Positions 37,915-47,567 of a stretch of DNA of 64,000 bases are shown here, one piece after another; position 1 is the first letter of the stretch; the number at the start of each line of letters is the position of its first letter. Made by a program: the position numbers and the translations under genes. The DNA is from an uncultured Clostridia bacterium (lineage in GTDB: Bacteria > Bacillota > Clostridia > TANB77 > CAG-508). Location: positions 1-64,000 of the forward strand of contig CAKPOF010000004.1 of assembly GCA_934169725.1 (NCBI GenBank), written 5' to 3'. Under the pieces are notes generated by a model. That model saw only the letters and a list, made by a program, of their open reading frames with translations, was not told the origin of the DNA and searched no databases.

Positions 37915-37968
37915 AAAATTAGTAGATATTTCTAAAATATAATTTTTAGATTTTCTACTAATTTTTTT
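37913..37968 (+). terminator. Terminator after the patatin gene
   Basis: AAAAATTAGTAGA and TCTACTAATTTTT pair, with an inner AAATATAATTTTTAGA loop, followed by T residues. Confidence 0.7.
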
Positions 37969-38015
37969 ACTAAAATGTGGTTAAATAATTTATTAATTAT
38001 AATCATCAATAATAA

Positions 38016-41000
38016 TTATTTTTTTATTTCATTTTTTTCATTTTGAATGTTTTCATTTTGTAGTGCTTTTTTTGCATTTTGTTTAGTTTGCAAATTATCT
38101 TTAGCAACTGTCATTAATAATTTTATTCTATTAGCTTGATTTGTTTCACTCGCACCTGGGTCATAATCAACAGGTGAGATATTTGCATCAGGATATTTTT
38201 CTCTAATTGTTTTTATTACTCCTTTACCAACAACGTGGTTTGGTAAGCATGCAAATGGTTGCACACAGATTATATTTGGTATATCATGTTCAATATATTC
38301 TATCATTTCTGCTGTTAGGAACCATCCTTCACCAGTTTGATTTCCGATAGATAATACATCTTTTACTTTTGATTCTAAGTGCCAAATATCACATGGTGGT
38401 AAATATCCTTTTTTAGAGTTTGCTAATGCTATTTTCATATCTTTTTCTAATATATCAATTAATTTTATTGCTGCTTTCATAATTTTTGAAGATGTTTTAT
38501 TAGTATTTAATAAATTATTAAATGTAATTTTATGTGTTGCCATAAATTTGACAAATCCCATGAAGTCTGGAAGGATAACTTCTGCACCTTCTTTTTCTAA
38601 TAAATTTGCAACAAAGTTGTTTCCAAAAGGATGATATTTTATTAATACTTCTCCAACAATTCCTACTTTAGGTTTTTCTATAGATGTGTCTAATTCTATT
38701 TTTTCAAAATCACTAACTATATCATAAATACTTTGTTTAAATTCTTTGTTTGTTGATTTACGAAGAAGTTTTTTACATTTTTCCATCCAAGTGTTGAATA
38801 ATTTTTGAGATTCTCCTTTATTAACTTCGTAAGCTCTATTTTTTGTAAGCATTTTTTGCAATAAATCGCCATATAGTACTGTTTTTAATAGTCTTTCCAT
38901 CATTGGAACCGTTAATTTAAATCCAGGCATTTTTTCCATACCTACAATATTAAATGATATTACAGGGATATCAGAGAAACCAGCATCCTTAAGTGCTTTT
39001 CTTATAAATCCTATATAATTTGTTGCTCTACATCCACCACCTGTTTGTGACATAATTAATGCAGTTTTATTTAGGTCATATTCACCAGATTGAAGAGCTT
39101 CTATCATTTGACCAGTTACTAATATTGATGGATAACATGCATCATTATTTACATATTTAAGACCTGTTTCAACAGTTTTTTGAGTACAATCTCTTAATAG
39201 CTTTACATTATATCCGCTAGCTTGTACGGCTGTTTCTAGTAATTCAAAATGTATAGGTGCCATTTGAGGAATTAAAATTGTATAATCTTTTTTCATTTCT
39301 TTTGTAAATATTTTTTTATGTTGTTCATAATCACCAGTAGCATGTATTTGTTTCTTTTCTTTTTCACGTTTATTCATACTTGCTAAAAGTGAACGAATAC
39401 GTATTCTAACAGCTCCTAAATTGTTTACTTCATCTATTTTTATTAATGTGTACATTTTGTCATAACTAGATAAAATTTCTTCTACTTGGTCGGTTGTAAC
39501 AGCATCAACACCACATCCAAAAGAATTTAATTGTACTAATTCTAAACAATCATGTTTTCCAACAAAATCGGCAGCAGCGTAAAGTCTAGCATGGAATACC
39601 CATTGGTCAACAACCCTAATTGGTCTTTTAACTTCTGTTTTATCAGATACACTATCTTCAGTTAATACACATAAACCTAGTGAAGTTATTAATGTATCTA
39701 TACCATGATTTATTTCTGGATCTATGTGATAAGGACGACCAGCTAAAACGATACCTTTTAAGTTATTTTCTTCTATGTATTTTACAGTTTCTAAGCCTTT
39801 TTGTCTAATATCATTTTTACATTTTTGATATTCTTCTTCTGCTTTATCAGCAGCAGAATTTAATTCTTCTTTAGAAAATTTATAGTTTTTAAATTCATCT
39901 AATTCTAACATTTTCTTTACTAAATTTTTCTTATCAAAAGGTAAGAATGGATTTAAAAACTTAATTTTAGGATCTTTTAAACCTTCAATATTATTTTTTA
40001 GTACTTCAGAATAAGATATTACTATAGGACAATTATAATGATTATCAGCTTTTTCATATTCTTTTCTAGAATATGGCATACAAGGATAAAATATTGTTTT
40101 AATACCTTGTTCTAATAAACTTTCTATATGTCCGTGAGAAAGTTTAGCTGGATAACAAACAGATTCTGAAGGCATAGATTCCATACCTTTTTCATAAGTT
40201 TTTCTAGTACTTTTTTCAGAAAGAATAACTCTAAATCCTAGATTTGTTAAAAATGTGAACCAGAAAGGATAATCCTCATACATGTTTAAAACTCTAGGGA
40301 TTCCAATTGTTCCTCTAGGTGCATCATGTTCATCTAAAGGTTTATAATTAAATAATCTTTCATATTTATATTGTACTAAATTTGGTAATTTTTTTGATTT
40401 TGTAACAATTCCTGCACCTTTTTCACAACGGTTACCAGTAACATGAATTTGTCCATTACTAAATTTATTTATTGTTAATTTACAATGGTTTTCACAATTG
40501 TTACAATGTGTGTGTGTTACTTTTATTTTTAAATTATCTAATTCATCAGTTTTTAAAATTGTAGATGTATAATTCATATCTAAATTTGATTCATATTGTT
40601 CTTTTGAAAGTAAAGCCATTCCGTAGGCTCCCATAAGTCCAGAAATATTTGGTCGTACAACATTTTTACCTACAATTAATTCAAAAGCTCTAAGAACAGC
40701 ATCATTATAGAATGTACCTCCTTGAACAACTATGTGTTTTCCTAGTGTTTCTACATCTCTTACTTTCATAACTTTTTGAATTGCGTTTTTTATAACAGAA
40801 TATGATAAACCACTAGATATATCACCAACAGAGTAACCTTCTTTTTGAGCTTGTTTTATTTTTGAATTCATGAAAACTGTACATCTTGATCCTAAGTCAA
40901 CAGGACGTTTTGATTTTATAGCTTCTTTAACAAATTCAGAAATTTCTAAATTTAGGCTTTTAGCAAATGTTTCAATAAAAGAACCACATCCTGAAGAACA

Positions 41001-42332
41001 AGCTTCATTTAACATTATATTATCAATAGAGCCATCTTTGATTTTTATATATTTCATATCTTGGCCACCAATATCAACAATACTTGTAACATCAGGTTCA
41101 AATGTTTTGGCTGCAGTGTAATGAGCAATTGTTTCAATTTCATTTAAGTCAACATTTAAAGCTGTTTGTATTAGTTTTTCACCATAACCTGTAACACCAC
41201 TATATCTTAAAATAGCTTTTTTTGGTAATTCTGTATATAATTTTCTTAACATGTTCATAACACTATTTAAAGGATTTCCTTCATTACTACCATATAAAGA
41301 ATATAATAGGTTTCCTTCATTATCAATTAATACTAATTTTGTAGTAGTAGATCCAGCATCTATTCCTAAGAAACAATTTCCTTCATAGTTTTTTAAATCT
41401 TTTTCTGTAACTTTAGCTTTATTATGTCTTTCTTTAAAAGCTTTATAATCATCTTCAGATTTAAATAAAGGATCTAAAGGTTGTGTTGTTGTATCATGTG
41501 AGTTTTTAAAATTTTCTATTTTTTCTTCTAATATATTTGGTGTAATAATTTCTGTATTAAAAGAATCTAAAGCAGCTCCTTTTGCTACTAATAAATGAGC
41601 ATTTTCAGGAATTATGATTTGATTTTCTGTTAAATTTAAAGTTTCAATAAAACGTTTTCTTAATTCTGGTAAATAACTTAAAGGACCACCTAAAAAAGCA
41701 ACATTTCCTCTAATAGGTCTACCACAAGCTAATCCACTAATTGTTTGATTAACAACTGCTTGGAAAATAGAAGCAGCGATGTCTTCTTTTGCAGCTCCTT
41801 CATTAATTAAAGGTTGTATATCTGTTTTAGCAAAAACTCCACAACGAGAAGCTATAGGGTAGATTGTTTTATAACTTTTGGCAAGTTCATTTAAACCAGC
41901 TGTATCAGTATGTAAAAGTGAAGCCATTTGATCTAAGAATGCACCTGTTCCACCAGCACAAGTACCATTCATTCTTTGTTCTATAGAATTATCAAAATAT
42001 ATTATTTTTGCATCTTCTCCACCTAATTCAATAACTACGTCTGTTTTTGGATAATATTTTTCAATAACTCTTTTACAAGAAACAACTTCTTGAATAAAGT
42101 CAACGCCTAAGAATTTGGCAGCAGACATTGCACCAGAACCTGTCAATGCAATTGTAAAAGTTGAAGAAGGATATTTTAAAAGTAGTTCTTCTAAAACTTG
42201 ACAAACTGTTTTTTTGGCATCTGAAAAATGTCTACGATAATCAGAATATATAGTATTTTTATTATTATCCATTACAATTATTTTGACTGTTGTAGAACCA
42301 ACATCAAGTCCAACATGTAATATTTCATTCAT
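38016..42332 (-). CDS. Giant 2-hydroxyacyl-CoA dehydratase activase / BcrAD-BadFG family fusion
   Basis: 1438 residues. Two ASKHA ATPase modules come first: residues 1-270 (GLDVGSTTVKIIVMD, ELGGEDAKIIYFD, NGTCAGGTGAF) and about 316-590 (GIDAGSTTTKLVLID, DIGGQDMKYIKI, NEACSSGCGSF), each with the Cys that, in the family, holds a shared [4Fe-4S] cluster. A Cys-rich connector (THCNNCENHCKLTI) follows. The remainder resembles DUF2229 and HgdB-like regions (IPRVLNMYEDYPFWFTFL near 670, GGGCRATNYIGF near 1094). Such proteins couple ATP hydrolysis to low-potential electron transfer. This long single-chain form is common in clostridia but its substrate is unknown. Transcribed alone; RBS AAAGGAG. Confidence 0.88.
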   Translation of the reverse strand: MNEILHVGLDVGSTTVKIIVMDNNKNTIYSDYRRHFSDAKKTVCQVLEELLLKYPSSTFTIALTGSGAMSAAKFLGVDFIQEVVSCKRVIEKYYPKTDVVIELGGEDAKIIYFDNSIEQRMNGTCAGGTGAFLDQMASLLHTDTAGLNELAKSYKTIYPIASRCGVFAKTDIQPLINEGAAKEDIAASIFQAVVNQTISGLACGRPIRGNVAFLGGPLSYLPELRKRFIETLNLTENQIIIPENAHLLVAKGAALDSFNTEIITPNILEEKIENFKNSHDTTTQPLDPLFKSEDDYKAFKERHNKAKVTEKDLKNYEGNCFLGIDAGSTTTKLVLIDNEGNLLYSLYGSNEGNPLNSVMNMLRKLYTELPKKAILRYSGVTGYGEKLIQTALNVDLNEIETIAHYTAAKTFEPDVTSIVDIGGQDMKYIKIKDGSIDNIMLNEACSSGCGSFIETFAKSLNLEISEFVKEAIKSKRPVDLGSRCTVFMNSKIKQAQKEGYSVGDISSGLSYSVIKNAIQKVMKVRDVETLGKHIVVQGGTFYNDAVLRAFELIVGKNVVRPNISGLMGAYGMALLSKEQYESNLDMNYTSTILKTDELDNLKIKVTHTHCNNCENHCKLTINKFSNGQIHVTGNRCEKGAGIVTKSKKLPNLVQYKYERLFNYKPLDEHDAPRGTIGIPRVLNMYEDYPFWFTFLTNLGFRVILSEKSTRKTYEKGMESMPSESVCYPAKLSHGHIESLLEQGIKTIFYPCMPYSRKEYEKADNHYNCPIVISYSEVLKNNIEGLKDPKIKFLNPFLPFDKKNLVKKMLELDEFKNYKFSKEELNSAADKAEEEYQKCKNDIRQKGLETVKYIEENNLKGIVLAGRPYHIDPEINHGIDTLITSLGLCVLTEDSVSDKTEVKRPIRVVDQWVFHARLYAAADFVGKHDCLELVQLNSFGCGVDAVTTDQVEEILSSYDKMYTLIKIDEVNNLGAVRIRIRSLLASMNKREKEKKQIHATGDYEQHKKIFTKEMKKDYTILIPQMAPIHFELLETAVQASGYNVKLLRDCTQKTVETGLKYVNNDACYPSILVTGQMIEALQSGEYDLNKTALIMSQTGGGCRATNYIGFIRKALKDAGFSDIPVISFNIVGMEKMPGFKLTVPMMERLLKTVLYGDLLQKMLTKNRAYEVNKGESQKLFNTWMEKCKKLLRKSTNKEFKQSIYDIVSDFEKIELDTSIEKPKVGIVGEVLIKYHPFGNNFVANLLEKEGAEVILPDFMGFVKFMATHKITFNNLLNTNKTSSKIMKAAIKLIDILEKDMKIALANSKKGYLPPCDIWHLESKVKDVLSIGNQTGEGWFLTAEMIEYIEHDIPNIICVQPFACLPNHVVGKGVIKTIREKYPDANISPVDYDPGASETNQANRIKLLMTVAKDNLQTKQNAKKALQNENIQNEKNEIKK

Positions 42333-42555
42333 GACAAAATCTCCTTTTTTGTATATAAATTTTCATTATAAATCACCCTAATTGTATACGGAAAAGCAGA
42401 CTTTGTCAAATGGAAAATGTTGTAAAAGTATGCTAAAAATTCTAAAAAATTTATAATTAAATAAAAGGTTTTTTTATAGAAAATTTGATAATAGTTCTAT
42501 TATGGACAAACAAAAAATAAAATAGTTAGTAAAATAATTAATTAGGAGGAAAGAT

Positions 42556-43092
42556 ATGAATAAAAAAATAATTATGATTTTTACAGCATTGTTGATAATT
42601 GTGCTAATAGGAGGATATTTAATAATAGAATATTGTAAGAAAAAAAATCAGGAAACAACAATAGAGGAATATACACCTCAAGAGGAAATTACAGAAGAAC
42701 AAGATAGAAAAACAATAGTTAGTTTATATTTTTTGGAAAAAGGGACAGGAGAAATAGTACCAGAAGCAAGATTAGTAGATATTAAAAATTTTATAAATCA
42801 ACCTTATGAAGAATTAGTAAAACTATTAATCGAAGGTCCTAAAAATGAAAAGTATGAGAAAATTATTCCTGAAAATACTAAATTAAATAAAACATATACA
42901 GAAAAAGATATGCTTTATTTGGATTTTTCAAGTGAACTATTAAATTATAATAAAGAAAATACTAAGGCAAAGCAAAATATAACTGATAGTTTGGTAAAAA
43001 CGTTGACACAATTAACAGAAATAAATTCAATAAAAATATTAATAGATGGAGAAGAAAATGAAGAGTTTAATGAGATATATAGTATGAAATAA
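42556..43092 (+). CDS. GerMN domain protein
   Basis: 178 residues with an N-terminal membrane helix (residues 5-27), an acidic linker and one GerMN domain (about 50-175: VSLYFLEKGTGEIVPEARLVD ... LLIEGPKNEKYEKIIPENTKLNKTYTEKDMLYLDFSSEL ... INSIKILIDGE). GerM-type proteins act in spore envelope assembly or germination; single-domain versions occur in many spore formers. RBS AGGAGG. Confidence 0.85.
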   Translation: MNKKIIMIFTALLIIVLIGGYLIIEYCKKKNQETTIEEYTPQEEITEEQDRKTIVSLYFLEKGTGEIVPEARLVDIKNFINQPYEELVKLLIEGPKNEKYEKIIPENTKLNKTYTEKDMLYLDFSSELLNYNKENTKAKQNITDSLVKTLTQLTEINSIKILIDGEENEEFNEIYSMK

Positions 43093-43096
43093 AAAT

Positions 43097-43306
43097 TTAC
43101 CTTAATATTTTATATAATTTAACATATTTAATAAATCTACGAAAATCACCTAAAAAAAATTCAACTTCTCGTAAAGATTTTAATGTATTATCTTTATAAT
43201 GATTAAATTTAAATTTTTTCTTTTTAGGAGGTGGAGGTAAAGGTTTAGAATTTTTCCCTTTATTATCCCCTCTATTATTTATGTTTTTTATAATTTTTTT
43301 GTCCAT
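43097..43306 (-). CDS. Small basic protein of unknown function
   Basis: 69 residues with a PPPPKKKKFKF stretch in the middle and a C-terminal helix rich in aromatic and basic residues (REVEFFLGDFRRFIKYVKLYKILR). The ATG has GAGG about ten bases upstream. The composition and amphipathic tail suggest a membrane- or nucleic acid-binding peptide. I do not recognise a family; it could be a chance frame, though the RBS argues otherwise. Confidence 0.5.
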   Translation of the reverse strand: MDKKIIKNINNRGDNKGKNSKPLPPPPKKKKFKFNHYKDNTLKSLREVEFFLGDFRRFIKYVKLYKILR

Positions 43307-43522
43307 AAAAACAGTCCTCTCTAATCTTTGTAAATTAATGATATATTTAATGTATTTTTAGATTATAAATTATATTAATATTATATGAAAAAACAGAGAG
43401 AGAGTTACAATTCAAATTTGCAAAAAATATATGATTATGATAACATATTAAGAAAGTTGTGAATTTAAAAATCTGTATAAATAATAGGGATTTTAGAGTT
43501 GTTCTAAAAAAGAGGATTAAAT

Positions 43523-44272
43523 ATGGAAAATAATATAAAATTAAATGAGAATGAAAGAATAGATGATTTAGAATTTAAAGGATTAAAAATAATACAAAAT
43601 AAAGATGGATTCTGTTTTGGAATAGATAGTGTATTATTATCAGATTTTGCCCAAAATATAAAAAGGAATTCAAAAGTTTTAGATTTAGGAACGGGAACAG
43701 GGATTATACCAACATTATTATGTGGAAAAACTGATTTAGCTGAAATTGTGGGTGTTGAAATTCAAAAAGAAGTTTATGAAATGGCTAAAAAAAGTATAGA
43801 ATTAAATAAATTAGAAAATAAATTTAAAATTATAAATGACAATATATTAAATTTAAATAAATATTTTGAAAATAATACTTTTGATATTATTGTTACAAAT
43901 CCACCATATAAAAAGAATAACACAGGAATAAAAAATGAAGATAAAAGAAAATTAATATCACGTCATGAAATAGAAGCTAATTTAGATGATTTTATTAGAA
44001 TATCAAAAAACATGTTGAAAGATAAGGGAGAATTATATATTGTACATAGACCTGAAAGATTAGTAGATTTATTTGTTACTATGAGAAAATATAAAATTGA
44101 ACCTAAAAAAATTAGAATGGTTTATTCTAATGTAAATGCAGTTTCTAAATTAGTTTTGGTACAGGGTGTAAAAAATTCAAAACCATTTTTAAAAGTAGAA
44201 AAAAATTTATATATATATGATAAAAATGGAAATTATACAGATGAAATTTTAAAAATATATAGTAAAAAATAA
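43523..44272 (+). CDS. trmN6: tRNA1(Val) (adenine(37)-N6)-methyltransferase family protein
   Basis: 249 residues. N-terminal IDDLEFKGLKIIQNKDGFCFGIDSVLLSDF, SAM motif LDLGTGTGIIPTLL near residue 50 and the N6-adenine methyltransferase motif NPPYKKN near 125 match the YfiC/TrmN6 family. In clostridia it sits next to rsmI and near abrB, as here. The exact target tRNA is inferred from the family. Confidence 0.88.
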   Translation: MENNIKLNENERIDDLEFKGLKIIQNKDGFCFGIDSVLLSDFAQNIKRNSKVLDLGTGTGIIPTLLCGKTDLAEIVGVEIQKEVYEMAKKSIELNKLENKFKIINDNILNLNKYFENNTFDIIVTNPPYKKNNTGIKNEDKRKLISRHEIEANLDDFIRISKNMLKDKGELYIVHRPERLVDLFVTMRKYKIEPKKIRMVYSNVNAVSKLVLVQGVKNSKPFLKVEKNLYIYDKNGNYTDEILKIYSKK

Positions 44273-44307
44273 ATTTATACATTTTATAGAGATTAGGGAG
44301 AAAGAAT

Positions 44308-45147
44308 ATGAGTAAGGAAAAAGAGAAAGAAATAGGAACATTATATATAGTTGCAACACCAATAGGAAATTTAGAAGATATTACAATAAGAGCAATTAAT
44401 ACATTAAAAAAAGTTGATTTAATTGCCGCTGAAGATACTAGACATACATTAAAATTGTTAAACTATTTGGAAATATCAAAACCATTAATAAGTTATCATA
44501 GACATAATGAAAATATTAAAACAGAGTTGTTAATAGAGAATTTAAAAAAAGGAAAAAATATAGCATTGGTTTCAGATGCTGGAACTCCTGGGATTTGTGA
44601 CCCTGGAGAAGAAGCAATAAAACAATGCATAGAAGAAAATATTAATGTGGTTTCAATACCAGGACCATGTGCGATGGTTAATGCATTAATATGTTCAGGG
44701 CTAGATACTAAAGAATTTGTTTTTTTAGGTTTTTTACCGTTAAATAAAAAGAATAGAAAAGAAAAATTAGAAGAAATATTTAATGAGACAAGAACTAGTA
44801 TATTATATGAGGCTCCACATAAAATAACTAATACATTAAAAGATTTAAAAGAGGTAATACAAAATAGAAAAATTGTTTTAGCTAGGGAATTAACTAAAAT
44901 ACATGAAGAATATATAAGAGAAGATATAGATAAATTAATTGGAATATCAAAAGATTTAAAAGGAGAAATGGTATTAATAATTGAAGGTGGAGAAGTAAAA
45001 AAAGAAAATAATTTTGAAAATTTATCAATAGAAGAACATTATAAATATTATGAAGAAAAAGGTTTAGGAAAAAAGGAAATTATAAAAAAAATTGCTAAAG
45101 ATAGAAAAGTTAATAAAAATGAAATATATAAATATTTTGTTAAATAA
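44308..45147 (+). CDS. rsmI: 16S rRNA (cytidine(1402)-2'-O)-methyltransferase
   Basis: 279 residues. It shows the RsmI hallmarks GTLYIVATPIGNLEDITIRA, AAEDTRHTLKLLNY, SYHRHNE, ALVSDAGTPGICDPG and SIPGPCAMVNAL, the SAM-binding trefoil. It methylates the ribose of C1402 in the decoding centre. The RBS is GGGAG, 36 bases after trmN6. Confidence 0.95.
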   Translation: MSKEKEKEIGTLYIVATPIGNLEDITIRAINTLKKVDLIAAEDTRHTLKLLNYLEISKPLISYHRHNENIKTELLIENLKKGKNIALVSDAGTPGICDPGEEAIKQCIEENINVVSIPGPCAMVNALICSGLDTKEFVFLGFLPLNKKNRKEKLEEIFNETRTSILYEAPHKITNTLKDLKEVIQNRKIVLARELTKIHEEYIREDIDKLIGISKDLKGEMVLIIEGGEVKKENNFENLSIEEHYKYYEEKGLGKKEIIKKIAKDRKVNKNEIYKYFVK

Positions 45148-45177
45148 AAAATAGTTACATCAAGTAACTATTTTTTA
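45147..45177. terminator. Bidirectional terminator between rsmI and abrB
   Basis: AAAAAATAGTTAC and GTAACTATTTTTT pair around ATCAA, with U runs on both strands. Confidence 0.8.
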
Positions 45178-45429
45178 TTTATTTGGCTGTAATGTTCCTA
45201 TTTTTTTAGAACAATTTTCGCAAATTAATTTATCATTATATGCAACTAGATTTTCAGTGTTTCCACAAAAAATGCAATTTGGTTCATATTTTTTTAAAAT
45301 AATTGTTGAACCATCAACATATATTTCAATAGGATCTTTTTCAGCAATATTGAATTGATTTCTAATTTCAATTGGAATAACAACTCTACCTAATTCATCC
45401 ACTTTTCTAATAATTCCTGTTGATTTCAT
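45175..45429 (-). CDS. abrB: AbrB family transcriptional regulator with a zinc ribbon
   Basis: 84 residues. The N-terminal swapped-hairpin AbrB domain is clear (STGIIRKVDELGRVVIPIEIRNQFNI...DPIEIYVDGSTIILKKYEP). The tail has two CxxC-type pairs (CIFCG and CENCSKK), the ribbon found in clostridial AbrB proteins. These act as transition-state regulators that repress stationary-phase and sporulation genes. RBS GAGGGGA. It is adjacent to spmAB. Confidence 0.92.
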   Translation of the reverse strand: MKSTGIIRKVDELGRVVIPIEIRNQFNIAEKDPIEIYVDGSTIILKKYEPNCIFCGNTENLVAYNDKLICENCSKKIGTLQPNK

Positions 45430-45559
45430 AAATTCCCCTCCTCAAAAAGTTAATTACAACCCTCTATTCTATAGTGTTAATATATCACAAATAGTTTTAC
45501 AGGTCAATCAAATTGGAATAAAAAGATAATTTTAGAATAAAATTATCTAGGTGATGTTT

Positions 45560-46147
45560 ATGCTTAATTTGATTTGGCCAGTTTTTATAATTATTTCATT
45601 TTCATATGCTATATTTTCGGGTAATGTAGAAATGTTAAATAAAAGTATTTTTGAAAGTGTAGAAGATGCTGTAAAATTAAGTATTACAATGTTAGGAACA
45701 ATGTGTTTATGGACTGGAATAATTAATATAGCATCTAATACTAATATAATTAAAACAATAAATAGATTATTAAAACCAATTATAAATTTTCTTTTTCCAG
45801 AAATAAAAAATAATGAAAAAGTAAAAAATGAAATTTCAATGAATATGATTGCCAATATTTTAGGATTAGGAAATGCTGCAACTCCTTTAGGGCTAAAGGC
45901 AATGCAAACATTACAAAAAGATAATAAAGAAAAAGAAAAATTAAGTAATTCTATGATTATGTTGATTGTTATAAATACAGCATCTATTCAAATAATTCCT
46001 ACAACGATTATAGCAATTCGTAGCTCATTAGGTTCGCATAATCCTACAGCAATTATTTTTCCAGTTTGGGTAGCAACTATTTGTGCTGGAGTAGTTGCTA
46101 TTATTATAACTAAAATATTAATTAAATATTCTGAAAATAAAAAGTAA
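45560..46147 (+). CDS. spmA: Spore maturation protein A
   Basis: 195 residues from ATG 45560, four bases after GGTGAT; two upstream in-frame starts overlap that site. Several membrane helices and the nucleoside-recognition (Gate) motif NEISMNMIANILGLGNAATPLGLKAMQ near residue 95 identify SpmA. With SpmB it affects dehydration of the spore core. Confidence 0.93.
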   Translation: MLNLIWPVFIIISFSYAIFSGNVEMLNKSIFESVEDAVKLSITMLGTMCLWTGIINIASNTNIIKTINRLLKPIINFLFPEIKNNEKVKNEISMNMIANILGLGNAATPLGLKAMQTLQKDNKEKEKLSNSMIMLIVINTASIQIIPTTIIAIRSSLGSHNPTAIIFPVWVATICAGVVAIIITKILIKYSENKK

Positions 46148-46160
46148 TGGAGAGATAATA

Positions 46161-46694
46161 TTGATTAATGTAATAAATTTTATATCTAATTTGGCGATGC
46201 CGTTAATTATTTTTATTATTGTATTATATGGAATTATTGAGAAAAAAGATGTTTTTGATAAATTTATAGAAGGTGCTAAAGAAGGAATGAAGATAGTTGT
46301 AAATATTTTTCCGACATTGATAGGTCTTTTTTTAGCTGTTGGTTCATTAAGAGCATCTGGAGTTATTGATTTGTGTATAAGTATAATAGAACCAATATTA
46401 AATATTATAAAATTCCCAAGTGAAATAATGCCTCTTGCAATATTAAGGCCGATTTCAGGTAGTAGTTCAATTGCTATAGCAACAGATATAATGAAAAAAT
46501 ATGGAGTAGATAGTCAATTAGGAATTATAGCGTCAATTATAATGGGGGCAACTGAGACTACATTATATACAATAACTGTATATTCAACTAGTGTAAATAT
46601 AAAAAAAACAAGATTTGTTTTTTTAGCATCTATAATGGCTGATATTGTTGGGATAATTGTAAGTGTATTTATTTGTAAATTAATGAAATTTTAG
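46161..46694 (+). CDS. spmB: Spore maturation protein B
   Basis: 177 residues from TTG 46161, six bases after GGAGAG. Polytopic with EGAKEGMKIVVNIFPTLIGLFLAVGSLRASGV and the SpmB motif LRPISGSSSIAI near residue 95. It pairs with spmA, 13 bases upstream. Confidence 0.93.
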   Translation: MINVINFISNLAMPLIIFIIVLYGIIEKKDVFDKFIEGAKEGMKIVVNIFPTLIGLFLAVGSLRASGVIDLCISIIEPILNIIKFPSEIMPLAILRPISGSSSIAIATDIMKKYGVDSQLGIIASIIMGATETTLYTITVYSTSVNIKKTRFVFLASIMADIVGIIVSVFICKLMKF

Positions 46695-46745
46695 AAACAT
46701 GTCATTTTTTGTCGATAAGTTTTTGGAATATTTAAGAAAAATATA

Positions 46746-46774
46746 TTGACAGTTATTGGAAATGTATGTATAAT
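46746..46774 (+). promoter_or_regulatory. Near-perfect SigA promoter in front of a small ORF
   Basis: TTGACA (46746-46751), 17 bases, TATAAT (46769-46774). One of the strongest-looking promoters in the window, yet the region downstream has only a 35-codon frame. Confidence 0.8.
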
Positions 46775-46808
46775 CAGTACAGTTAATTCAGTAAGGATGT
46801 TAAATTTT

Positions 46809-46916
46809 ATGATAATAAAAAGTTTAATATTTGTTTCAATATTTTTTATCGTAAGAAAAATTATTGTAAAAATTTTATTTATAATAATTTTAAATCGAAA
46901 AAATTACCAAAATTAA
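46809..46916 (+). CDS. 35-residue hydrophobic basic peptide, toxin-like
   Basis: The frame MIIKSLIFVSIFFIVRKIIV... ends ILNRKNYQN and is a single amphipathic membrane helix with Lys/Arg on one face. An AAGGA lies 11 bases upstream and a near-perfect promoter precedes it. A TATAAT facing the other way at 46985-46980 could start an antisense RNA over its 3' end. Length, hydrophobicity and layout resemble type I toxin-antitoxin modules, but no family is recognised and an AT-rich chance frame is possible. Confidence 0.4.
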   Translation: MIIKSLIFVSIFFIVRKIIVKILFIIILNRKNYQN

Positions 46917-46936
46917 TTTAATAAAGTTTTTAAATT

Positions 46937-47038
46937 TGTAGAGGAAATAACACATTCCCCCATAAATTAGTATTGATAAATTATAGCCCCTAAATTTTTT
47001 ATCTTAATGTTTTTTTGTTCTAGTTATTTTCTCTACAA
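46937..47038. repeat. Long inverted repeat between the small ORF and rlmH
   Basis: TGTAGAGGAAATAAC (46937-46951) and GTTATTTTCTCTACA (47024-47038) are complementary except for one wobble pair; inner ACATT and AATGT can extend the stem. It may form the 3' end of the small transcript, of an antisense RNA, or of the rlmH transcript. Confidence 0.55.
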
Positions 47039-47049
47039 TATAATATATA

Positions 47050-47529
47050 TTATCTATGATAAGTTTCACCATGAGAAATTTTAAAACTTCTAAAAATTTG
47101 TTCCAATAAAAATACACGAATCAATTGATGAGGAAAAGTCATTTTTGAAAAACAAATTTTATGGTGAGCTTTTTTTAATAAATCAGAAGAAAGACCTAAA
47201 GAACCACCAATGATAAATGTTATATTACTTGTTTGTAAAGATAAATTATCAATTTTTTTTGAAAATTCTTCAGAAGTATATTCTTTACCAGTTAAATCTA
47301 AACAAATTATATAAGAATCTTTTTTTATATGATTCATAATATTAGTGGATTCTTTGTTTTTTATTTCATTAGAAATACTATCATTTAATTTATCTGGAAT
47401 CTTTTCATCAGGTAGTTCTAATATTGATAATTTACAATATCTGCTTAGTCTTTTAGAATATTCTTTAATTGCATCTTTTAGATATGTTTCTTTTATTTTT
47501 CCAACACATAAAATTTGAATATTTAACAT
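47050..47529 (-). CDS. rlmH: 23S rRNA (pseudouridine(1915)-N3)-methyltransferase RlmH
   Basis: 159 residues, the usual length of this SPOUT enzyme. The motifs FIIGGSLGLSSDLLKKAHHKICFSKMTFPHQL and the C-terminal LEQIFRSFKISHGETYHR are diagnostic. It modifies helix 69 of 23S rRNA. It follows the metallo-hydrolase gene by 38 bases. Confidence 0.95.
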   Translation of the reverse strand: MLNIQILCVGKIKETYLKDAIKEYSKRLSRYCKLSILELPDEKIPDKLNDSISNEIKNKESTNIMNHIKKDSYIICLDLTGKEYTSEEFSKKIDNLSLQTSNITFIIGGSLGLSSDLLKKAHHKICFSKMTFPHQLIRVFLLEQIFRSFKISHGETYHR

Positions 47530-47567
47530 AATAATTATTATATATGAATTACATATATTCCTTTCGT

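Noticed and set aside
43404..43413. GTTACAATTC near 43404 as a fourth copy of the MITE-like element
   Set aside because: Only the outer end matches. The core and inner inverted repeat are absent, so it cannot be called a copy.
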